The notes below the pieces were generated by a model, which made no database searches, was not told where the DNA came from, and worked only from the letters and a program-made list of their open reading frames with translations. A DNA stretch of 5,664 bases from Actinomycetes bacterium (GTDB lineage: Bacteria; Actinomycetota; Actinomycetes; Propionibacteriales; Propionibacteriaceae). The stretch is from assembly GCA_023436925.1 (NCBI GenBank), contig JAEZHJ010000181.1, positions 1 to 5,664 on the forward strand, given 5' to 3'. Below, piece by piece: positions 1-5,226 of the stretch (positions are counted from its first letter, which is position 1; the number at the start of each line of letters is the position of its first letter). Position numbers and translations under genes: made by a program.

Positions 1-1377
1 GGCGCGGTGCTGTTCTGGAAGCGGGACTGGATCGCGGCGGTGCAGCAGACCTTCCCGAAGGTCCCGGCCGCCGCGGACGCCTACCGGGTCACGATGGCCC
101 GCCTGGACCGGCTGGCAGTCGAGGTGACCGGGCGGACCCAGCGCGGTTCGCTGGCGTCCTATGTCGCCACGATCCTGGTCGTGATCACCGGCCTGATCTT
201 CTACGGGCTGGCCCAGATCCAGCAGTGGCCGGACGTCTACCTGGCCGACCACTGGGCCCAGCTGCTGGTCGGCGGCGTCATGGCGATCGCCGCCCTGATG
301 GTCGCCACCTCCCGCGGCCGGTTGCGCGCCGTCCTGCTGCTCGGGGTCACGGGGTACGGCACCGCCTTGCTGTTCCTGATCCACGGCGCCCCTGACCTGG
401 CGCTCACCCAGGTGCTGGTCGAGTCGATCACGCTACTGGTGTTCCTGCTGGTGCTGCGCAAGCTGCCCAAGTACTTCACCGAGCGCCCGCTCCAGTCGGG
501 GCGCTGGTGGCGGGTGGTGATCGCCGCCGGCACCGGCCTGGCGGTCACCCTGCTGGCCCTGCTCGCCGCCGGCTCCCGGACGGCGACCCCCGTCTCCGAG
601 CCGCTGCACGAGGCGGCCTACGCCTACGGCTACGGCAACAACATCGTCAACGTGGTGCTGGTCGACACCCGGGCCTGGGACACCCTGGGCGAGATCGCGG
701 TGCTCAGCATCGCCGCCACCGGCGTCGCGAGCCTGATCTTCCTGCGCGGCCGGGCCGGACGGCTGCGCCGCCCGCCGGCGCTGCCGGCCGGGAAGCTCGA
801 GGGCTGGCTGGCCGGCAGCCGGCTGCTGCCCAGGCACTTCCGCTCCCTGATCTTCGAGGTGGTCACCCGGCTGCTGTTCGGCGTCATGCTCGTGGTGTCG
901 ATCTACCTGCTGGTGGCCGGCCACAACCTGCCCGGCGGCGGGTTCGCCGGCGGCCTGGTGGCCGGTACTGCGCTGATGATCCGCTACCTCGCCGCCGGCG
1001 GGCACGAACTCGACGAAGCGGTGCCGATCCCGGCCGGCGTCATCCTGGGGGCCGGGCTGGTGCTGTCGGTGGCCGCCGCCGTCGTCCCGGTGTTCGTCGG
1101 GGGAGTCATCTTCCAAAGCTATGAGATCCACCTCACGGTCCCCGGCTGGGAGTCCATAGCGCTGCCCTGGGGAGGCACCTGGACCCTGCTGGGTGACATC
1201 CACCTGGTGTCCTCGACGGTCTTCGACCTGGGCGTCTACCTGGTCGTGGTCGGCATGATGGTCGACCTCGGACGCAGCCTGGGTGCCGGGATCGACGCCC
1301 ACGAGCGGGAGGAACTGGCCCCGGCCCCCGAGCCGGAGTCGACCCGCGCGGCCCCCGGAGTGAGGTGGTCCTCGTGA
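1..1377 (+). CDS. mrpA: Na+/H+ antiporter subunit A with fused MrpB domain (MrpA/MnhA), 3' part only
   Basis: This is the C-terminal 458 residues of the largest subunit of the Mrp cation/proton antiporter; the frame is open to the left edge, so the N-terminal NuoL-like antiporter domain lies outside the window. Numbering from the first codon here, residues about 85-152 look like the MbhD/DUF4040 segment, with GAPDLALTQVLVE at 129-141. Residues about 167-250 look like the MbhE segment, with NNIVNVVLVD at 213-222 followed by WDTLGE. From about 275 the chain continues without a break into a full MnhB/MrpB domain: GHNLPGGGFAGGLVAG at 307-322 and GDIHLVSSTVFDLGVYL from 398. No separate mrpB follows, so MrpA and MrpB are one polypeptide, an arrangement known in actinobacteria and some other groups. 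About nine or more hydrophobic segments are visible, and the tail after about 430 is acidic and soluble. The GTG at position 7 lies mid-domain and is not a credible start. The stop overlaps the start of mrpC by 4 bases. Confidence 0.95.
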   Translation, partial: GAVLFWKRDWIAAVQQTFPKVPAAADAYRVTMARLDRLAVEVTGRTQRGSLASYVATILVVITGLIFYGLAQIQQWPDVYLADHWAQLLVGGVMAIAALMVATSRGRLRAVLLLGVTGYGTALLFLIHGAPDLALTQVLVESITLLVFLLVLRKLPKYFTERPLQSGRWWRVVIAAGTGLAVTLLALLAAGSRTATPVSEPLHEAAYAYGYGNNIVNVVLVDTRAWDTLGEIAVLSIAATGVASLIFLRGRAGRLRRPPALPAGKLEGWLAGSRLLPRHFRSLIFEVVTRLLFGVMLVVSIYLLVAGHNLPGGGFAGGLVAGTALMIRYLAAGGHELDEAVPIPAGVILGAGLVLSVAAAVVPVFVGGVIFQSYEIHLTVPGWESIALPWGGTWTLLGDIHLVSSTVFDLGVYLVVVGMMVDLGRSLGAGIDAHEREELAPAPEPESTRAAPGVRWSS

Positions 1378-1802
1378 GCGGCAACCTCACCCTCGCGATC
1401 GTGGCCGGGGTCCTGGTAGCGGCCGGGGTCTACCTGATCTCGGAGCGCTCCCTGAGCCGCATCCTGGTCGGCGTCGTGATGGCCAGCAACGGGGTCAACA
1501 TCCTCTTCCTGGTCGCCTCGGGCCCGGCCGGCGGGCCGCCGATCATCGGGATGACCGAGAAGTCGGCAATGAGCGACCCGCTGCCCCAGGCGATGGTGCT
1601 GACCGCGATCGTGATCACCTTGTCGGTGGCCGCCTTCGTCTTGACGATGGCCTACCGCAGCTTCCAGATCAACGGCCACGACGAGGTGCAGGACGACATC
1701 GAGGACGCCCGGATCCGTGTCCTGGCCCGTGCCGACAGCACCTCGGAGAGCTACGAGGAGATCCAGTTCAGTGACACCGGAGAGGATGTGGTGAGCGAAT
1801 GA
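1374..1802 (+). CDS. mrpC: Na+/H+ antiporter subunit C (MrpC/MnhC)
   Basis: This is the small NuoK-like membrane subunit of the Mrp antiporter, 142 residues from the chosen start. Three hydrophobic segments lie at about 5-23, 28-49 and 72-94. The family hallmarks are visible: GVYLISERSLSRILVG at 18-33, SNGVN at 38-42 and DPLPQAMVLTAIVITL at 68-83. I chose the GTG at 1374 because it gives the usual GTGA overlap with the mrpA stop and an N-terminus (MSGNLTL) typical of the family; the in-frame GTG at 1365 would add three residues and has worse spacing from GGAG at 1357-1360. After residue 100 there is a soluble tail of about 40 residues, rich in Asp and Glu and longer than in the roughly 112-residue Bacillus-type MrpC. 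Such tails occur in actinobacterial members, as far as I recall. The stop overlaps the mrpD ATG as ATGA, which suggests coupled translation. Confidence 0.95.
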   Translation: MSGNLTLAIVAGVLVAAGVYLISERSLSRILVGVVMASNGVNILFLVASGPAGGPPIIGMTEKSAMSDPLPQAMVLTAIVITLSVAAFVLTMAYRSFQINGHDEVQDDIEDARIRVLARADSTSESYEEIQFSDTGEDVVSE

Positions 1803-3319
1803 ACAACCTGCTCGCCGTCCCGGTGCTGCTGTGTCTGCTGGCCGCCGCGGTCGCCTTCCTGGCCGGCCGCCAGCCCCGGCTGCAGCGGACCATCTCGATC
1901 ACCGCCGTCGCGGCGGTCTCCGCGGTCGCCGGCGTGCTGGTCTGGCTGACCGACGGCCAGACCCTGGTGCTGTGGGTGGGGGACTGGCCTGTGCCGCTGG
2001 GCATCGTGCTGGTGGCCGACCGGCTGGCCGCGCTGATGCTCCTCGTGGCGGCGCTGGTCTCCCTGGCGGTGCTGGTGTACTCCACCGGGCAGGACGAGGA
2101 CGAGGTCCGCCGCGAGACGCCGGTGTCGATCTTCCACCCCACCTTCCTGCTGCTGGTGGCCGGAGTCTCCAACGCCTTCCTGACCGGCGACCTGTTCAAC
2201 CTCTTCGTCAGCTTCGAACTGCTGCTGTTCGCGTCCTACGTGCTGTTGACCATGGGCGGTACCCGGGACCGGATCCGCGCCGGTTCGGTCTACGTGGTGG
2301 TCAACCTGGTCTCGTCCTCGCTGTTCCTGATCGCGCTGGCCACCGTCTACGCCGCGACCGGCACGGTGAACATGGCGCAGCTCGCAGTCCGGCTCGCCGA
2401 ACTGCCGCCCGAGGTGCAGGGGGTGCTGCAGTTCCTGCTGCTGGGTGTCTTCTCGATCAAGGCGGCGGTCTTCCCGCTGTCGGCCTGGCTGCCGCACTCC
2501 TACCCGACGGCGCCCGCCCCGGTGACCGCGGTGTTCGCCGGCCTGCTCACCAAGGTGGGCGTGTACGCGATGATCCGGACGCAGACCCTGCTGTTCCCCG
2601 AGTCGGAACTCAACCTACTGCTGGGCGTGGCCGGGTTGGCAACCATGGTGATCGGCATCCTCGGCGCGATCGCCCAGGTGGAGATCAAGCGTCTGCTGTC
2701 GTTCACCCTGGTCAGCCATATCGGCTTCATGGTGTTCGGCATCTCGCTGGGCTCCAGCGCCGGCTACGCAGGGGCGATCTACTACGCCGCCCACCACATC
2801 ACCATCCAGTGCACCCTGTTCCTGGTCGCCGGACTGATCGAACGGGTGGGGTCCGCCACCAGCCTGGACCGGCTGGGCGGCCTGGCCAAGGCGGTCCCCG
2901 TGCTCGGCGTGATGTTCTTCATCCCCGCGATGAACCTGGCCGGCATCCCGCCGTTCTCCGGCTTCATAGCGAAGCTCGCCCTGTTGCAGGCGGGAGTCGC
3001 GGCCGACACCCCGATGGCCTGGGCACTGGTGGCCGGTAGCGTGCTCACCTCACTGCTGACGCTGTACGCGATGGCGAAGGTGTGGGCCCGGGCCTTCTGG
3101 GGGGACATTCCCGAGCGGACGCTGCGCAACCTGCGCCGGTTCAAGGACCCCGAGGTCGGCGCGCCGCTGCCGGGCCTCATGGTCGGCTCCACCCTCGGCC
3201 TGCTGACGCTGGCGACGGTCTTCACCGTCGCCGCCGGCCCGATGTACCACTACGTCAGCCGGTCGGCCGCCGCCCTGCTGGACGGCAGCTACCTGATCAA
3301 CGTGCTGGGGGGTGGCTGA
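1799..3319 (+). CDS. mrpD: Na+/H+ antiporter subunit D (MrpD/MnhD)
   Basis: This is the second complex-I-like antiporter subunit of the Mrp complex, a 506-residue protein with about 14 membrane helices (Proton_antipo_M family), full length for MrpD. The charged residues expected along the proton pathway are present. E140 lies in FNLFVSFELLL and matches the essential TM5 glutamate (E137 in Bacillus pseudofirmus MrpD). K221 lies in FSIKAAVFPLSAWLP, K252 in LLTKVGVYA, H307 in VSHIGF, H332/H333 in YYAAHHITIQ and K392 in FSGFIAK. The position four after H333, a lysine in the NuoL motif HAFFK, is Q337 here. The ATG at 1799 overlaps the mrpC stop by 4 bases. The only upstream purine-rich stretches are GGAGAGG at 1779-1785, which is far away, and GGTGAG at 1790-1795, which is close, so translation probably depends on coupling. 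The stop shares one base with the mrpE start. Confidence 0.97.
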   Translation: MNNLLAVPVLLCLLAAAVAFLAGRQPRLQRTISITAVAAVSAVAGVLVWLTDGQTLVLWVGDWPVPLGIVLVADRLAALMLLVAALVSLAVLVYSTGQDEDEVRRETPVSIFHPTFLLLVAGVSNAFLTGDLFNLFVSFELLLFASYVLLTMGGTRDRIRAGSVYVVVNLVSSSLFLIALATVYAATGTVNMAQLAVRLAELPPEVQGVLQFLLLGVFSIKAAVFPLSAWLPHSYPTAPAPVTAVFAGLLTKVGVYAMIRTQTLLFPESELNLLLGVAGLATMVIGILGAIAQVEIKRLLSFTLVSHIGFMVFGISLGSSAGYAGAIYYAAHHITIQCTLFLVAGLIERVGSATSLDRLGGLAKAVPVLGVMFFIPAMNLAGIPPFSGFIAKLALLQAGVAADTPMAWALVAGSVLTSLLTLYAMAKVWARAFWGDIPERTLRNLRRFKDPEVGAPLPGLMVGSTLGLLTLATVFTVAAGPMYHYVSRSAAALLDGSYLINVLGGG

Positions 3320-3900
3320 TGACCGAGAACCGGAGGCTGCGCTCCGTCCTGCGCTGGCGGCTGCAGGGCCGGGCGGTGCTGCTGCTCGCCCTCGTGTGGG
3401 TCCTGTTGTGGGGGGACGCCTCACTGCTGAACATCCTCTACGGGCTGGTCCTGGGGTGGCTGGTGACGGTGGTGTTCTGGCTGGCGCCGATCCGCTACTA
3501 CGGCAGGTTCCGTCCCTGGGGGGTGCTGCGGCTGGTGCTGGCCCAGCTGCGCGACCTGGCCGTGGCGTCGGTCCAGCTGGCGGTGGTCGCCCTGCGCCCC
3601 CGGCTCACCCTGCGGCCCGGCATCATCAAGGTACGGCTCGCCTCGAACAGCGACCTCTATCAGGTCATGGTGGCCGAGCTGATCTCGATCGTGCCCGGCA
3701 CCCTCGTCGTGGAGACCGTCCGGCGGCCGCGGTTGCTGTACCTGCATGTCTTCGACCTGCCCGACAGCCAGTCCATCCGCCGGCAGCGCAAGCACGCCCT
3801 GCAGATCGAGGAGCGGGTGATCCGGGCCTTCGGCAGCGACCACGAACTTCGTGAGGTCCAGTTGCGGGCGCAGGAACGGCGCAAGGAGGTGCGGCAGTGA
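3319..3900 (+). CDS. mrpE: Na+/H+ antiporter subunit E (MrpE/MnhE)
   Basis: This is the MrpE subunit (MNHE family) of the Mrp antiporter, 193 residues, somewhat longer than the roughly 158 residues of Bacillus MrpE. A basic N-terminus (residues 1-18) is followed by two hydrophobic segments at about 19-32 and 38-56, then an amphipathic region around 67-93. The conserved cytoplasmic part contains LTLRPGIIKV at 96-105, and ELISIVPGTLVVE at 120-132 is the family hallmark; the Pro-Gly-Thr there corresponds to the region where mutations inactivate Bacillus MrpE. The C-terminus from about 150 is highly charged and likely helical. The frame is open upstream to 3082, inside mrpD, but only the ATG at 3319 gives a family-like N-terminus, and it overlaps the mrpD stop as TGATG. 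The upstream GGGGGGTGG at 3307-3315 is a poor ribosome site, so coupling to mrpD is likely. Function is required with the rest of the complex; the precise role of MrpE is less clear than for A and D. Confidence 0.95.
   Translation: MTENRRLRSVLRWRLQGRAVLLLALVWVLLWGDASLLNILYGLVLGWLVTVVFWLAPIRYYGRFRPWGVLRLVLAQLRDLAVASVQLAVVALRPRLTLRPGIIKVRLASNSDLYQVMVAELISIVPGTLVVETVRRPRLLYLHVFDLPDSQSIRRQRKHALQIEERVIRAFGSDHELREVQLRAQERRKEVRQ
3883..3890 (+). promoter_or_regulatory. Strong ribosome binding site for mrpF
   Basis: AAGGAGGT, close to a full match to the anti-16S sequence, lies inside the 3' end of mrpE. The core AAGGAGG is followed by 7 bases before the GTG at 3897. It fixes the mrpF start and contrasts with the weak sites before mrpD and mrpE. 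Confidence 0.85.
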
Positions 3901-4211
3901 CGATCGTGATCGGCAGTGCGGTGGCGATGCTCTTCGTCGCCGCCTGCTTGGTGCTGTGGCGGATGATCCAGGGCCCGACGGCGCTGGACCGGATCGTCGC
4001 CGGGGACGTGGTCGTCGCGATCGTGATCGCCTGCGTCGGGCTGTACTCCGTGCTCGCCGACAACACCACCGGGCTGCCGATCCTGCTGGTGCTCTCGCTG
4101 GTGGGCTTCAGCGGGGCCGTGGCGGTGGCCCGGCTGATCGCCTCGCCCTCGACGGTGCGGCGCCGGTTCGTCCGCCGCCAGTCGCGTCAGGAGGACAACG
4201 GTGACGGCTGA
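3897..4211 (+). CDS. mrpF: Na+/H+ antiporter subunit F (MrpF/MnhF)
   Basis: This is the small three-helix MrpF subunit of the Mrp antiporter, 104 residues and of typical length. Hydrophobic segments lie at about 2-22, 36-54 and 59-82. The family signature GPTALDRIVAGD occupies residues 26-37; D31 in this motif appears to match the aspartate (D32) important in Bacillus MrpF, and D37 is the second conserved acid. The C-terminal 20 or so residues are soluble and arginine-rich (RRRFVRRQSR). The GTG start is fixed by a strong AAGGAGG site 7 bases upstream and overlaps the mrpE stop as GTGA. Its own 3' end runs 11 bases into mrpG. I see nothing broken or unusual. Confidence 0.95.
   Translation: MTIVIGSAVAMLFVAACLVLWRMIQGPTALDRIVAGDVVVAIVIACVGLYSVLADNTTGLPILLVLSLVGFSGAVAVARLIASPSTVRRRFVRRQSRQEDNGDG
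4189..4194 (+). promoter_or_regulatory. Ribosome binding site for mrpG
   Basis: AGGAGG lies within the last codons of mrpF, 6 bases before the GTG at 4201. It supports that start and hence an 11-base overlap of mrpF and mrpG. Confidence 0.85.
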
Positions 4212-4584
4212 CCAGATCTTCGACTTCGCCGGCGCCCTCGTGCTGGCCGTGGGGGCGTTCTTCTGCCTCGCCGCGGCGATCGGCCTGGTCCGGTTCCCCG
4301 ACGTGATGACCCGGATGCACGCCGCCACCAAGCCCTCGGTCTTCGGCCTCATCCTGGTGCTGCTCGGGGTGACGCTGAGCCTGCGGGACTGGAAGGCGTT
4401 CACCCTGCTGGGCCTGGCTGTGATGCTGCAGATCCTGACCGCCCCGGTGTCGGGCCACCTGGTGTCGCGGACGGCCTACCGCGACGGGCTGTGGGACGCC
4501 GAGCACGCCGCGGTGGACGAACTGGCCACCGACGGCTTCCAGTTCGACCAGGAGCCCACCTCAGAGCCGGGCCTGCAGGAATGA
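4201..4584 (+). CDS. mrpG: Na+/H+ antiporter subunit G (MrpG/MnhG)
   Basis: This is the last subunit of the Mrp antiporter (PhaG_MnhG_YufB family), 127 residues. Three membrane helices lie at about 10-30, 46-62 and 67-86. The family signature GLVRFPDVMTRMHAATKPS is at residues 28-46, and LTAPVSGHLVSRTAYR at 79-94 contains P82, which appears to match the functionally important proline (P81) of Bacillus MrpG. The remaining 35 or so residues form an acidic soluble tail (DGLWDAEHAAVDEL and on), as I recall a common feature of actinobacterial members. The GTG start is fixed by AGGAGG 6 bases upstream. It is the final gene of the operon: the next gene starts 95 bases later with its own ribosome site and possible promoter. 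I see no convincing terminator directly after it, so some read-through into the next gene is possible. Confidence 0.95.
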   Translation: MTADQIFDFAGALVLAVGAFFCLAAAIGLVRFPDVMTRMHAATKPSVFGLILVLLGVTLSLRDWKAFTLLGLAVMLQILTAPVSGHLVSRTAYRDGLWDAEHAAVDELATDGFQFDQEPTSEPGLQE

Positions 4585-4611
4585 GCGGGTCGTGACGCGG
4601 GTAACCTCCAG

Positions 4612-4640
4612 TTCCGAAATCTGGGGTGCCGACCTAGACT
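4612..4640 (+). promoter_or_regulatory. Possible sigma-70-type promoter for the DUF3040 gene
   Basis: TTCCGA (4612-4617) is separated by 17 bases from TAGACT (4635-4640). The -10 matches the TATAAT consensus at 4 of 6 positions and the -35 matches TTGACA at 3 of 6; actinobacterial promoters often have a weak -35. Initiation near 4647 would leave a leader of about 33 bases. TACACT at 4646-4651 is an alternative -10 without a good -35. The gap is also less GC-rich than the flanking genes. This is pattern matching only. Confidence 0.4.
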
Positions 4641-4668
4641 TGTCCTACACTTCGTCCACTACGCATCC

Positions 4669-4674
4669 AGGAGG
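4669..4674 (+). promoter_or_regulatory. Ribosome binding site for the DUF3040 gene
   Basis: AGGAGG lies 5 bases before the ATG at 4680, a strong site that fixes the start. Confidence 0.85.
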
Positions 4675-4679
4675 CGACA

Positions 4680-5048
4680 ATGGCCCTCTCTGAGGACGAA
4701 CAGAGACTCCTCGAACAGATGGAAGCCGCCCTCGCGGCCGAGGATCCCAAGCTCGCCAACACCCTTCGCGGCACGGGTTCCCGCCGCGTGTACCGCCGCC
4801 GCGCGGCCCTGGCCGGTCTGGTCTTCCTGGTCGGGATCGGCTGCCTGATCGGCGGCATGCAGGTACACCCGCTGCTCAGCATCTTCGGCTTCCTCGTCAT
4901 GCTGGCCGCCACGGTGGTCGCCGTCAGGTCCTGGCAACATGTCGGCTATGACCAGGACGGCCAGCCCTCCGGCAAGAAGCCTGCCGAACGTGACTTCATG
5001 GATCGCATGGAGGAGCGCTGGCGTCGACGTCAGGACGAGGGCTACTGA
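4680..5048 (+). CDS. DUF3040 domain membrane protein
   Basis: This is a 122-residue protein of the actinobacterial DUF3040 family, whose biochemical function is not known to me. The N-terminus MALSEDEQRLLEQMEAAL followed by EDPKLANTLRG (21-31) is the family signature: a short charged, probably cytoplasmic helix. Two membrane helices follow at about 43-60 and 65-83, separated by a short turn (MQVHP). The C-terminus (about 84-122) is hydrophilic, with FMDRMEERWRRRQDEGY at the very end, a conserved charged tail in relatives. The topology predicts both ends in the cytoplasm. The gene stands alone: it has its own ribosome site, a candidate promoter, and a hairpin terminator 5 bases after the stop. 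From memory, DUF3040 genes often lie near the start of the mraZ/division-cell-wall cluster in actinobacteria, which would suit a role in the cell envelope or division, but nothing in the sequence shows a function. Confidence 0.93.
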   Translation: MALSEDEQRLLEQMEAALAAEDPKLANTLRGTGSRRVYRRRAALAGLVFLVGIGCLIGGMQVHPLLSIFGFLVMLAATVVAVRSWQHVGYDQDGQPSGKKPAERDFMDRMEERWRRRQDEGY

Positions 5049-5053
5049 GTCCA

Positions 5054-5091
5054 GCAACAACACGGCCCGGGCGAACCGCCCGGGCTGTTGC
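5054..5091 (+). terminator. GC-rich hairpin terminator after the DUF3040 gene, possibly bidirectional
   Basis: The self-complementary 8-mer GCCCGGGC occurs at 5065-5072 and again at 5078-5085, giving an 8-bp stem with a 5-base loop (GAACC). It can be lengthened with GCAACA (5054-5059) pairing with TGTTGC (5086-5091) across a 5-base bulge, or alternatively by ACG/TGT directly flanking the stem (one G-U pair). There is no long T-run, only TGTTG, which is usual for high-GC actinobacterial intrinsic terminators. The stem is followed by T-rich sequence on both strands, and the genes on either side converge, so it could also stop transcription from the tgpA-like gene. Confidence 0.75.
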
Positions 5092-5121
5092 ATGTCCGGG
5101 CCCAGGGCGAGGGTCGCCTGA

Positions 5122-5196
5122 CACACGGGGACGGTTCTCCGGCACGCGGGGACGGTTCTCCCGCACACGGGGACGGTTCTCCGGCACACGGGGACA
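5122..5196. repeat. 21-bp tandem repeat, 3.6 copies, each a potential small hairpin
   Basis: Three full 21-base units lie at 5122-5142, 5143-5163 and 5164-5184, with a 12-base partial unit at 5185-5196 that departs from the pattern in its last base. All full units share the core GGGGACGGTTCTC. Units 1 and 3 are identical; unit 2 differs at two positions (fourth base A to G, twentieth base G to C). There are no spacers. Each unit contains CGGGGA-CGGT-TCTCCG, which can fold as a 6-bp stem with a 4-base loop and one G-U pair when transcribed from the plus strand; the closing pair is lost in unit 2. The array lies between two convergent genes, beyond the terminator of the first and about 30 bases past the stop of the second. 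It also reads as a heptapeptide repeat in one plus-strand frame, which I regard as incidental. Confidence 0.9.
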
Positions 5197-5226
5197 CACC
5201 ACCTCGCGGCCGGGCCGAGTCCGCGC

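Noticed and set aside
1365..1373. GTG at 1365 as the mrpC start
   Set aside because: It adds three residues not typical of MrpC and lies only 4 bases from GGAG. GTG at 1374 gives the standard 4-base overlap and a family-like N-terminus.
433..2497. Long minus-strand open frames opposite mrpA, mrpC and mrpD (for example 433-1302 and 1751-2497)
   Set aside because: Their translations are rich in Gln, Arg, Gly, His and Asp with no family motif, as expected for shadows of GC-rich membrane-protein genes. The plus strand carries clear Mrp hallmarks throughout.
3082..3318. Upstream in-frame extension of mrpE beginning inside mrpD
   Set aside because: The extra 79 residues are Arg/Gly/Pro-rich and lie over well-conserved mrpD sequence. 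MrpE homology begins at the ATG at 3319.
4606..4626. Small hairpin CCAG/CTGG (6 bp at best, with one G-U) after mrpG as an operon terminator
   Set aside because: The stem is short and weak with a 9-base loop, has no T-run, and overlaps the candidate promoter. It is not distinguishable from chance.
5122..5196. The repeat as a CRISPR array
   Set aside because: The units abut directly with no variable spacers, and no cas genes are visible.
5202..5218. CTCG...CGAG imperfect inverted repeat just past the tgpA-like stop as a terminator
   Set aside because: Only 4 bp pair before mismatches and bulges, with no T-run on the minus strand. The hairpin at 5054-5091 is a better candidate for both genes.
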